Below are positions 54,430 to 64,000 of a stretch of DNA of 64,000 nt, one piece after another. The notes beneath the pieces were generated by a model. It saw nothing but the letters and a program-made list of their open reading frames with translations, was not told the origin of the DNA and did no database searches. The stretch spans positions 50,734,119-50,798,118 of the forward strand of contig CM075760.1 of NCBI GenBank assembly GCA_037974335.1. The letters run 5' to 3'. The position numbers and the translations under genes are program-made. Source of the stretch: Prionace glauca. Its lineage: Eukaryota; Chordata; Chondrichthyes; Carcharhiniformes; Carcharhinidae. Each line of letters begins with the position of its first letter. Position 1 is the first letter of the stretch.

Positions 54430-54861
54430 GGTTTATAGTTATTTGCAAAGAGAAGATGTTGTTTGAAGTATAAAAACAACTCTGTGGATTCTGGAATTCA
54501 AACCCAAAGAGAAAATGCTGTAAAATCTCAGCAGGCCTGGCAATATTTGTAAGGAGAGGGAACAGCTGACGTTTCGAGTCCAGATGTCATGAGACTGTCC
54601 AGCAATTTCTCTTCACGTTGTTTTAAGTGTCTTTGGGTGGAATAAATTGATTCTGAATTTCTTGGGTGGAGGAATTGTGGGTTGATCCAAGACTATCATA
54701 CTGAAGGAGAGACTATAAACCCTATCAGGGACGGGTCGGACCCAGACCATCCAGTTGCTGCCCATATTGAACACTTTGTCTTTACAGCTCAGTCTCAGGG
54801 AGCCTCAGGGATGCCCGATTTCTGCCTCTGGCTGAGTCAACACAACCTCCGATTCGACACT
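54430..54861 (-). pseudogene. VH pseudogene of a second IgH cluster
   Basis: Minus-strand 54,861-54,720 matches FR1-CDR1 of the intact VH: the plus strand reads ctgcctctggctgagtcaac, acaacctccgattcgacac and cagtctcagggagcctcagg where the intact gene has the near-identical stretches at 46,798-46,860. FR3 survives as gcaaagagaagatgttgttt (54,443). CDR2 and FR2 are replaced by unrelated repeat DNA (54,490-54,720), and no CDR3 end, RSS, D, J or constant exon is found below it. It cannot encode a V domain. Confidence 0.8.
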
Positions 54862-55165
54862 TTAAAAAAAAACTATGAAAAGAAAACGCAACTCACCCCG
54901 GACACACTCTCTCACCTTTTTCCATCAGGGACTAGGTAAAAACAAATTCTGAGGAGACTACAAACCGACTCAGAAACAATTTATTTACAGCTGCAATCAG
55001 AGTTTTGAATGGATCTACCTCGCATTAAATTGATATTTTTCTAGACCCGAGCTATGACTGCAACATAATATTCTTCACTCTCTCCCTTCCTTCTCTATGC
55101 ACGGTATGCTCTGTCTGTATAGTGCGCAAGACTGTGTACTAATGTGTGTGATAATAATAAATCAA
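54862..55165. mobile_element. Insertion in the leader intron of the VH fossil
   Basis: About 300 bases absent from the intact leader intron. The end carries tatgcacggtatgctctgtc, tgtatagtgcgcaagact, ataataataaatcaaataaa, an A/T-rich tail of an interspersed element whose class I do not recognise. Leader-intron homology resumes at about 55,165 (aaaaacaccgaggattattc, tgattgctgacactggaata). Confidence 0.55.
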
Positions 55166-55609
55166 ATAAAATATATCAAAAAACACCGAGGATTATTCCC
55201 AGTGAATTGATTGCTGACACTGGAATATTCAACAGACAGTCTAACACTGAGGCAGAAAGAGTGAGATCCATTGGAACGTCTCTGCTAGACCAAAGGGTGA
55301 AATTATATTTGAGCCTCTGTTATAGAGTAAAAAACAATTTGATTGTAAATCAAGTCCCTTAATTCTGTACCCCCCTTCACAAGAGAATAGACATAAAGAA
55401 GATGACATGACCTTATCAGAGTAAAAACGTCAGTCTGATTTGCACATTGCAGCATAAATATAATCCATTTGAAGAATTATTATCGATTTATGTAACTAAT
55501 TGCTGGGATGATTTTATTTCAGGTGTGGGTAGCCGTCACTGTAATTTGGGACTGGATACAAGAAGGAGGTAAGAAATGGCTTCATGTTATCAATCGGCAA
55601 TTAATGCAC

Positions 55610-55900
55610 AAACTTAACTAATGTTCTCAGGACCCGACTTCGAATCCCACCACCACAGATGGTGGGATTTAAATTCAGTAAAAAAAAGCAACTGGAAATA
55701 AGGATCCACTTATGGTCATGATATTATTGTTGACTGTGTAAAAACTACCTGCTTCACTAATGTATTTTGGAGAAGGGAATCTGCCGTCCTTACCTGGTCT
55801 GGCCGATGTGTGATCCAAGAGCCATAGCAATGTGATGACTCTCACTGCCCTCGGACAAGAAGTAGGCAATAAATTCTGATCAGCCAAAGGTGCCCATGTC
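55610..55900 (+). mobile_element. tRNA-derived SINE, second family
   Basis: gacttcgaatcccaccacca (B box), gtgggatttaaattcagtaa, ctgcttcactaatgtatttt, gccgtccttacctggtctgg, gtgtgatccaagagccatag. Confidence 0.7.
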
Positions 55901-56205
55901 CATAGAATCATTACAGAGCAGAAAAAGGCCTTTTGGCCTATCAGGCCCAAACCCACAACATTCCCATCCAAGTCAATCCCCATCACCCCACTTATATTCC
56001 CTGCTAATTCTCTTGACACGATTGGACAATTCATCATCGTGGATCAACCTAAGCGGCATATCCTTGAACAATGTGAGTAAATGAGCAGGCAATTGGAGAA
56101 TATGCAGAATCCACACAGACAGACCCAAACCGGGAGTTGAACCCGGGTATCCTGGTGCTTTGAGGCAGAAGCCCTAACATATATGCCACTGTGACATCCA
56201 CAAAT
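55900..56205 (-). mobile_element. SINE/CR1 tail and tRNA-headed SINE head
   Basis: 55,900-56,040: tagaatcattacagagcaga, ccttttggcctatcaggccc, an antisense tail. 56,040-56,205: gcagaatccacacagacaga, gggagttgaacccgggtatc (B box), aggcagaagccctaacatat, the antisense SINE head. Possibly one decayed SINE copy. Confidence 0.6.
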
Positions 56206-57780
56206 TAATTCAAAAAGGACAATCCTCATGTGATGCAATATTACACGTTAGATTTCCCCAACGGCTCCTTTATCCTGTGAAAATTAACACTGAAAGAAAA
56301 CTGGTTGACTTATAATTAATTGAGCTGACAGGGAAACATGACATCGACATCAACCTTTGACAGAGAATTTATAGAATCCGAATGGACACGGTGATCAGGA
56401 AAGTTCTTTGTCAACATCCAAATCACTGCTGCTCATTTTATTGGCCACCGGGTGTAGAACATTCACTGGTAGTGGGAACTCAGGATATTAGGACTTTGTG
56501 GCATATTGCACAATATCACAAAAATAAATGTTTTGTCTTCCACTAAACCAGGCCGTTTCTTCACTCATTGGCAGCTATGAGAGCGACTGTTAAATAATCG
56601 AAATCAGATTGTGCTGGAGAACAGAACATGGTGCTGATTAGGTATAAGAGAGGTTGTCTTTTTAAAGAGGTGCAGAACATTGAGAATATTCCAGGTATCT
56701 GCGCTTTTCAAGACAATTGTATGATTTTATTTTACTTTTAATTATTTTCATTTTGGGGCCATTGCACTGATCTCATTGGACTGAGGGGGTGGGGAGGTCA
56801 AAATCTCTTCCTTGCAGGTCATGAAGTTACTCACAAAGTAACTTTAATTGTTGGAAGGACATTTATTTGGAAGTTATACAAATGAAATAGCATCTGGCCA
56901 ATTTACTCGTTCCCTATACTGTTTAATCACAGTGCAGCCCTTTAAAATATTTGCTTGGAAGGAATACCATTTAAAAACCTTTCTTTATTATGGGAATCAA
57001 GCATTTATTGTATAACTGGATAAGTCCCATTTAATCCTTACATATTCGCGCTAATCTGTCCCACGCAGTATTTGGCAGCAGTCCAACCTGCTGCCAACTG
57101 CCCGAAGATATTTACAGGAAGCATCTGACGGTGTTTGTTCAGTAAGTCAAAGATCTGTTTCCTCAGTACTGAACAGTTGGCTGCAAGCCAACTTCAAACT
57201 CTTAGCATTGTCAATAGAGCCTATTTATAAACAAATCTGCCCAGCAACAACTGGAGGCAATCTTAATTATTATTTTTTAAAGCTGTGAACCTATATGAAT
57301 GCTTCCCATTTCATTGGGAAAGAAAGCTACTCAGATTCTCTGGCACCTTGTTAGTAACAATGATGATCTCTTCAATCCAACAATACATTGTGATGGATGG
57401 ATAGAAATAAATACAGGCAGATTGTGAGAGTTGATTCAGAGAGGTGATATATCTTATACTGCATAAATATGTAGGCTGGTGTTTTATTTCACTTTATTCT
57501 TCCATGGGATGTGGGGGTCCCTGGAAAGAACAACATTTGTTTCCTGTGCTTAATTCCTTTTCAGCTGAGTGCTATGTTAGGGCATCTCAGAAGGCATTGC
57601 CCAGTTATATATATGGCGGTCCATATTGAGTTACACCCTGCTGAGACCAAGTAGGGATGGCAGATGTCCTTCATTGGGGAATCAGAGGGTTATCTCGTCG
57701 CTATCAGTATGAATCAAAATTTATTGATTGAATTCAAATTCCACCTGCTGCCATGGTCGGATTTAATCTCAATTTAATTT
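56206..57780. other. Duplicated 5' flank of the VH fossil
   Basis: No gene. Aligns in order with 47,640-48,840 upstream of the intact VH, extending the duplication well beyond the coding part. Ends with an aatttaatttaatttaattt run next to a CR1 insertion. Confidence 0.65.
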
Positions 57781-57784
57781 AATT

Positions 57785-58345
57785 TAATTTAATTCCAGAG
57801 ATTCACCACCCTTTGAGTGCAGAAGTTGCTCCTCAACTCCATTCTAAACTGTCGCCCTCCCCCTTATCTTGAGGCTGTGCCCTCTTGTCCTGCTGTCCTT
57901 TCTAAGCGGGAAGAATCTCTCTACCTCTACCCTATCCATCCCCTTCATTATCTTATGCGTCTCTATAAGTTCCCCCCTTATCCTTCTAAATTCCAACGAG
58001 TACAGACCCAGTCTATTCAGCCTCTCTTCAAAGTTCAACCCCCTCATCTCCGGTATCAGCCTAGTGAACCTCCTCTGCATTCCCTCCAAGGCCAAAATAT
58101 CCTTCCACAAGTGCAGCGACCAAAACTGCACACAGTACTCCAGCTGCGGCCTCACCAGTACCCTGTACAGTTGCAGCAAGACCTCCCTGCTTTTATATTC
58201 AATCCCCATCGGTATAAAGGCCAGCATCCCATTCGCCTTCCTGATCACTTGCTGCACCTGCAGCCTGGGTTTTTGCGACTCATGCACAAGAACCCCCAGG
58301 TTCCTCTGCACCGTAGCATGCTGCAGATTTCCCCCTTAGAAATAG
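57785..58345 (-). mobile_element. CR1 LINE 3' portion (young subfamily)
   Basis: Reverse strand encodes NLGVLVHESQKPRLQVQQVI, NGMLAFIPMGIEYKSREVLL, VRPQLEYCVQFWSLHLWKDI and RGELIETHKIMKGMDRVEVE without a stop for about 155 codons, then shifts into FCTQRVVNLW. Lacks the usual 3' tail: it stops at the WN block beside the AATTT run. Same subfamily as 35,651-37,494. 58,346-58,440 is a TATTT/A-rich simple stretch. Confidence 0.85.
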
Positions 58346-58859
58346 TAATCCCTCCCACTATTATTTATTTTTGAGAATTTATTTATTTTTATTTATTTAT
58401 TTTTGTGAATTTTTACTATTTATTTTTGTGAATGGAGAATTATTGGTAATATTGGCGTCAGGCGATGACCACCTCCAAAAAGGGGGAATCTGACCGTTGC
58501 CCGTTGTCACTCAATGATATTGCAACACTGAATCAACAACTATCAACATCTTTGAGGTTACCATTGGCTAATCGCTATGTTAGCTGGGTATATACATGCT
58601 CCAGCTGGAATATCAACTCAGCCTGCTGTGAGTAACCCACCCCCTAACTCCCCAAACCTGTGCACCACCTGCACGACACATATTAGGGGACAAAAATGGT
58701 TCTCTCCACTTACTTGAATAGGTACAGTTCAAACAACATTCAAAAATCTTCATCCCATTCAGGCCAAAGCAGCCGGCTTGACAGGAATAACATTTGCAAA
58801 TGCTCACTCCCTGCACCACACAGAGCATCATTATGTACCATCTACAAGTTTCACTTCCG

Positions 58860-59170
58860 AACCTCACCAAGGCTCCTTAAAAAGCCACACGGTGGGTTGC
58901 TATTTGCAAGAACAGGGTAACAGTTACCAGGAAATATCACCTATAAGTTCCCCTCCAAGTTAGTCATATACCTGATGTGGAAATATATCATCCTTCCATC
59001 ACTGGCGCGGGACCGAGATCCTAGAACTCCCTCTGTAACAGGACCGTATGGGTATCTACACCACAGGGTCTGCAGCAATTCAAGAAGGTAGCTTACCACC
59101 AGTTTACTAAAGGCAATGAGGAATAGGCAACAATTACTGACTTGGCCAGCAACGCCTATATCCCTTAAAT
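58860..59170. repeat. Interspersed repeat, ACTCCCTGCCTAACAGCA family
   Basis: ctcaccaaggctccttaaaa, tataagttcccctccaagtt, gagatcctagaactccctct, aattcaagaaggtagcttac, caacgcctatatccct. 58,441-58,860 and 59,171-59,765 show no feature I can support. Confidence 0.55.
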
Positions 59171-59765
59171 TAAAACATCAACATAGCAATATTTATGAAT
59201 GGATGATAACTAATGAACACAATTGGGCATCTTTGTAAATGGATGGCAACTGATGGAAATAAATATCAACTTTCTGAACATTTATGACCTCTTTCTCTGC
59301 CAGAAGATAGGTTCCATTGCACAGGACATTCATGATTCAGAAACATCACACTACCCGAAGACAAGGCCGACAGAAGAGATGGCAACATCTGTAGGTGTAT
59401 CTCAATCATAACATTACGGGACAGGCCTTTGATAGGATGACAATTGTGTTACTCATCTGCTTGAAGACCGGGATTAACCTGAAGCGTAGTTTATGTTGGG
59501 AGATATACATATTATACCCATACATGGATGAATCTCAGTAAGACATTCGATACTAACATCAGGTCAGAGAGGACAACATTTGGGGGAACTAAGCTCTCCA
59601 TCAGGAAATTCTCGGTCTCATTTATGACACAGAAAAGGACAATTTACAACACAACTGATAGCTTATGGACAACACTTAGGGTTGAATCAACCTCTCAAAA
59701 ATTGTCCTCCTCAGTCATCAACAAATGTGAAATGTGAAGAAAAGACACCAAACTAAAATGAATAG

Positions 59766-60772
59766 AGTAAGGAACAAAGAACAACACAGCACAGGAAACA
59801 GGCCCCTCGGCCCAACGAGCCCACACTGCCATCTTAACAATGTGTTTTTCCTCCTCCACCCTTGACCCGTGTCTATGCTTATGGTACCCCCGTTGGAAAC
59901 CAGATTAAGGGGAGAATAATTTAGGGACAATTTGTTACACCAATCAGCCGAAGAGCACATCTTTGGGGTGTGGGAGGAAACCGGAAAACCCAGAGGAAAC
60001 TCACGCAACCACAGGGAGAAGGCGCAAATTCCCAGAGACACTGGCCTAAATCCATGTATCTGCACAGCTAACAGTGATAGTCACTGAGCTGTTGTGGTGC
60101 CCATCTGCTGGTCCAGTTTTAAGCAGACACAAACGACGCAAAGTACTAGGCCACTCTCAAAACATCCAAGAGCAGCCCACACACGACCCACCGTGTGCAT
60201 GCCCCTCGTTTGACAACAAGGTGGACCGACACACCTGTGGAGTAAAAGAGAAAAATATCAACACATGTAGCATTAGATTTCCAGGAACGTCCCGAGGCTC
60301 AGATCCTTATTAAAACCATCTCCTAAAACCCTCTATCCCAAATGTGCTGATGTGTCTATCTAAGTAAACCTTAAACAAGTCCAGCGTGCCTGCCTCCAGC
60401 ATCCTACTTGGCAGTGCATTCCATACCCCCACGACCCTCTGTGTGAAAAACCTCCCTCTAGCATCCAAATCCCTCCCCTTAAGTCATTGTCCCCTCGTGA
60501 TATTTGTCTCCAATCTAGGAAAAAGCTTGCCACTGTTTACTCTATCTATACCCTTCATGATTTTATGCACCTCTATTAGATCCCCCCTCAATCTCCGTCT
60601 TTCTAAGGAAAACAGTCCCAGTTTACGAAATCTTTCCTCAGAACCCAGTCCTTCCATACCAGGCAGCATCCTGGTAAACCTCCTCTGCGCTCTCTCCAGG
60701 GTTTCCACGTCCTTCCTGTAGTCAGGTGACCAGAACTGGACGCAGTACTCCAAATGCGGTCTAACCAACGTT
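59766..60772 (-). mobile_element. CR1-type LINE, 3' coding part and full 3' UTR
   Basis: Reverse strand: RTLVRPHLEYCVQFWSPDYR, RRFTRMLPGMEGLGSEERFR, GDLIEVHKIMKGIDRVNSGK, one break, then RGRFFTQRVVGVWNALPSRM and LEAGTLDLFKVYLDRH. The UTR follows: ccaccttgttgtcaaacgag, cagctcagtgactatcactg, the ggaatttgcgccttctccct core, and the end gggccgaggggcctgtttcc, ttgttctttgttcc. Confidence 0.85.
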
Positions 60773-60774
60773 CT

Positions 60775-62936
60775 GGAACAAAGAAGAACAAGGAACAACC
60801 CAGCACGGGAAACAGGCCCTTCGGCCCAACGAGCCTGCGCCGCCATTTCAACAAAGCATTTTCCTACACCTACCCTGCCCCGTGTGTATGCGAATGGTAC
60901 CCCTAATGTAGCCAGATTCAGGGGAGAATAGTGTAGGGTCAATTTGGTACACCAATCAGCCTAAGAGCACATCTTTGGGGTGTGGGAGGAAACCGGAGCG
61001 CCCGGAGGAAACCCACGCAACCTCAGGGAGAATGCGCAAACTCCCACAGACACAGGCCCAAATCCATGTGTCTGCACAGCTAGAAGTGATAGTCACTGAG
61101 CTGTTGTGGCGCCCATCTACCGGTCCAGGATCAAGCACACACAACAACACAAAGTACTAGGCCACTCTCGAAACCTCCAAGAGCAGCCCACCACGACCCA
61201 CCGTGTGCATGTCCCTCGTTTGACAACAAGGTGGACCAACACCTGCGGATTAAAAGAGACAAAACATTAACATGTAATACTACATTTCCAGTGTCGTCCC
61301 GAGGCTCTACCCGTTTTTAATACCATCTACTATAACCGTCCATCCCTGCTTCGCTCATGTGTCTATCTAAGTAAACCTTAAACAACTCCAACGTGCCTGC
61401 CTCCACCACCAGTTCTGTACAACTGTAGCATTGGACGCCAACTCTTATATTCTATAACCCTTCCTATAAAGGCTAGCATACCTTAAGCTTTCTTCGCCTG
61501 AGTTGCCACCTTCAAAGACTTGTGAAGTTGCACTTCCAGGTCCCTCTGCATTTCTATACACTTAATAGGTCTACCCTTTATCATGTAACTCCCCTCTACA
61601 TTATTCCTTCCAAAATGCATCACCTCGCATTTATCAGGATTAAATTCCATCTATTTATCTGCCCAATATACCAGCCTATCTATATCCTGCTGTATTGCCA
61701 GACACTGCTCCTCACTGCCCGCCAATCCTGCCATCTTTGTGTCATCTGCAAATTTGCTGATCACACCATGTACGCCCTGTTCCAAGACATTTATATATAT
61801 TACGAATAGAAGAGGTCCCAGTACTGAGCCCTGTGACACACTACTGGTGACAGACCTCCAGCTAGAAAAGGACCCATCCACTACTACTCTCTGTCTCCTG
61901 TTAACTAGCCAGTTTTCAATCCATCTAGATACTTTTCCCTGTATCCCATGAGCCTTAACCTTTTCAACCAACCCACCATGAGGGACTTTGTCAAACGCCT
62001 TACTGAAATCCATATAGACGACATCAACGGCTTGTCCTTCGTCAACCGTTTTTGTCACCTCCTCAAAACATTCTACCAAACTCGTAAGGCAAGATCTCCC
62101 CTTAACAAAGCCATGCTGCGTATCCCTAATCAGATCGCAACCCTCCACATGCTGATACATCCTATCCCTAAGAATTTATTCCAACAACTTTCCTACCACT
62201 GCCTATAATTACCAGGGTTATCCCGACTGCCCTTTTTAAACAACGGTACCACATTATCTACCCTCCAGTCCTCTGGGACCTCACCTGTGTCCAAAGAAGA
62301 GACAAAGATTTGCGTCAGAGGCCTAGCAATTTCATCTCTCATCTCCCTAAGCAGCCTGGGATAATTGCCATCAGGCCCCGGAGTTTTATCAGTTTTTATG
62401 CTGCCTAAAAACCCTAGCACTTCTTCTCTCGTAATGGATATTTCCTTCAACTGGTCTACAGCTCCCTCCAAGACAGTACAAGACACCAAGCCCCTCTCCT
62501 TCGTGAATACCGACGCAAAGTATTCATTCAGGATCTCCCCCATTCCTTCAGACTCTATGCACAGTTCCCCTCCTTTGTCCCTCAGAGGGCCGATTTTCCC
62601 TCTAACCACCCTGTTGTTCCTGATATAAGAGTAAAAAGCCTTTGGATTTCCCTTAATCCTATCCGCCAAAGCCATTTTATGCCCCCTTTTCGCCCTTCTA
62701 ACTCCCCTTTTGAGCTCCCTCCTGCTCTCTCTATATTCCTCCAGTGCTCTTCCCGTTCCCAGTTGCTTAGACCTAACATATGCCTCCCTCTTCTTCCTGA
62801 CCAAGTCCTCAATATCCCCTGCAATCCACAGCTCTCTAATCCTACCTTTCCTATCCTTCCTCTTAACCGGGACATGTCTTTCCTGCAACCTTTTCAGTTT
62901 TCCCTTGAAAGCCTCCCACTTGCCGACCGTGGACAT
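60775..62936 (-). mobile_element. CR1-type LINE, near-complete RT plus 3' UTR
   Basis: Longest LINE here. From 62,936: pre-RT linker WEAFKGKLKRLQERHVPVKR, RIKGNPKAFYSYIRNNRVVR, RT fingers KTPGPDGNYPRLLREMRDEI; a frame break with small loss between 62,193 and 62,160; palm [40 protein letters not shown] (VSQG in place of VPQG) and [12 protein letters not shown]. The C-terminal block is shortened near 61,400, where it jumps to the last LFKVYLDRHM codons, then the same 3' UTR as 59,766-60,300. It ends exactly where the 59,766-60,772 copy begins. Confidence 0.88.
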
Positions 62937-63034
62937 GTGTTTACTGTGATTCTAACTTTTCTATTGGAAATGGAAGGATGCCGGTTTTAATTGTGATGTT
63001 GATTTGTAAATTATATGAAATTTATCAGACAACA

Positions 63035-63092
63035 CACAAAGACGCACACACACATATTCTGTCGTTCCCATTCTTCCCCACAAATTGTTTCC

Positions 63093-63125
<33 letters not shown>
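63035..63125. repeat. CA microsatellite
   Basis: (CA)n at 63,045-63,055 and a purer run at about 63,098-63,123. 63,126-63,417 shows no feature I can support. Confidence 0.85.
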
Positions 63126-63127
<2 letters not shown>

Positions 63128-63417
63128 TCTTTTAACTTAAAACTACATCTTGGCTTCCTGGGAGCCTTCAGAGACCCAACTAAATTTCAAATGGAATGAG
63201 GAACATTTTCCCTAACGCCAAGTTTGCTGAGGTGGACATTAAAGGTCCTGTGGTCTCCAATAGCTCCCTGGGCAACATCCCTCCTTTTAACCAAAATCAA
63301 CAAAAATACATTCCCATGGATTGAGCCATTTTCATCTGATACTGCCCTGGCAACATCGAAACATAACCACAGGCGTAGGCCACTCAGGTCCTCGAACTGG
63401 CCCCACCATTTACAAAC

Positions 63418-63757
63418 ATAGAACCCTACAGTGCAGAAACAGGCCCTTCGGCCCATCGAGTCTGCACCGAACACAATCCCACCCAGACCCTATCCCCATA
63501 TCCCTACACATTTACCTGCTAATCCCTCTAACCTACACATCCCAGGACACTAAGGGGCAATTTTAGCATAGCCAATGAACCTAATCTGCACATCTTTGGA
63601 CTGTGGGAGGAAACCGGAGCACCTGGAGAATACCCACGCAGACACGAGGAGAATGTGCAAACTCCACACAGGCAGTGACCCGAGCCGGGAATCGAACCCA
63701 GGACCCTGGAGCTGTGAAGCAGCAGTGCTAACCACTGTGCTACCGTGCCGCCATGAT
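63418..63757 (-). mobile_element. tRNA-headed SINE, complete copy with CR1-like tail
   Basis: Reverse strand in order: tRNA-like head (ggcggcacggtagcacagtg, agcactgctgcttcacagct, ggttcgattcccggctcggg), core gtttgcacattctcctcgtg and ctccggtttcctcccacagt, ccaaagatgtgcagattagg, then atatggggatagggtctggg and tail gatgggccgaagggcctgtt, gcactgtagggttctatg. Best-preserved SINE here; the tail matches CR1 LINE tails. Confidence 0.88.
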
Positions 63758-63763
63758 CTTATT

Positions 63764-64000
63764 TAATAAGATCATGGCTGATCTGTGGCTGAATCCATTT
63801 TGGCTTCGCTAAGTCCATATCTCTTGATACACCTGTTCAATTAAAGAAGACCTCAGACTTATATGTAACAATTGTACCAGCTCCCACCGGCAATTGCCGA
63901 AGAGAGTTCCAATCATTCACCTCTCTCGACATGTACTAATGTTTTCTATCAACTCTCCTGAAAGGCCTTTCCCTATTTTTTTCAACTATGGCCTTTTAAC
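63764..64000 (-). mobile_element. CR1 LINE 3' end, cut by the window edge
   Basis: Antisense aagatcatggctgatctgtg, then reverse-strand coding traces for a FTREV.DWN.LR-type block near 63,900. Diverged. Confidence 0.6.

Noticed and set aside
47300-54430. Search for D, J or constant exons of the fossil cluster
   Set aside because: No paired heptamer-nonamer, no WGQG motif and no Ig-fold cysteine/tryptophan pattern was found on the minus strand here.
63690-63757. tRNA-gene-like sequence with A and B boxes
   Set aside because: It is the head of a SINE with a full SINE body behind it, not a free tRNA gene. The same holds for the heads near 4,800, 10,930 and 39,010.

Overview
The window is vertebrate, and almost certainly elasmobranch (shark, skate or ray), nuclear DNA. 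Its centre holds one complete cluster-type immunoglobulin heavy-chain (IgM) locus on the minus strand, in the order leader-VH-D1-D2-JH-CH1-CH2-CH3-CH4-TM1-TM2. That V-D-D-J-C cluster arrangement is the cartilaginous-fish layout. The surrounding DNA is dense with CR1-clade LINEs, tRNA-headed SINEs whose tails match the CR1 tails, and Penelope-like elements, which is also typical of elasmobranchs. The species cannot be named from the sequence.

Layout. 1-15 kb is a repeat-rich flank: nested CR1 and Penelope-like fragments, four CpG-rich promoter-like patches without an attached reading frame, minisatellites, and a Ty3/gypsy fossil. 15.5-22.0 kb holds a two-exon GPR139-like G-protein-coupled receptor gene (minus strand), whose large intron is filled with repeats. 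22.4-24.1 kb is repeat. 24.8-47.2 kb is the IgM cluster (about 22 kb, minus strand). Its V, D1, D2 and JH segments are unrearranged and evenly spaced, with textbook recombination signals (23 / 12-D1-22 / 12-D2-12 / 23). All constant-domain exons are open with phase-1 junctions. A secretory tail and a separate membrane tail are both present, and the CH4 exon carries the internal donor needed to switch between them. The JH-CH1 intron (about 12.5 kb) contains AT-rich 600-bp repeats, an octamer, a short-unit GTGAG satellite split by a CR1 insertion, and a purine-rich 21-bp repeat rich in AGCT on the side nearest CH1. 47.3-54.4 kb is AT-rich intergenic DNA with old repeats. 54.4-57.8 kb is a decayed copy of the VH segment and its 5' flank, the remains of a second IgH cluster. 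57.8-64 kb is mostly CR1 copies and SINEs.

How the genes work together. V(D)J recombination inside the single cluster would build the VH domain. Transcription from the TATA box just 5' of the leader would run towards lower coordinates, and alternative RNA processing at CH4 would yield secreted or membrane IgM heavy chain. The receptor lies 3' of the IgM cluster in the same orientation; nothing in the sequence ties it functionally to the antibody gene.

Limits. All calls are by eye: splice sites and RSSs were read base by base, but boundaries of old repeats are accurate only to about 10-30 bases. Repeat family names rest on recognised protein motifs and tail sequences, not on a library search.
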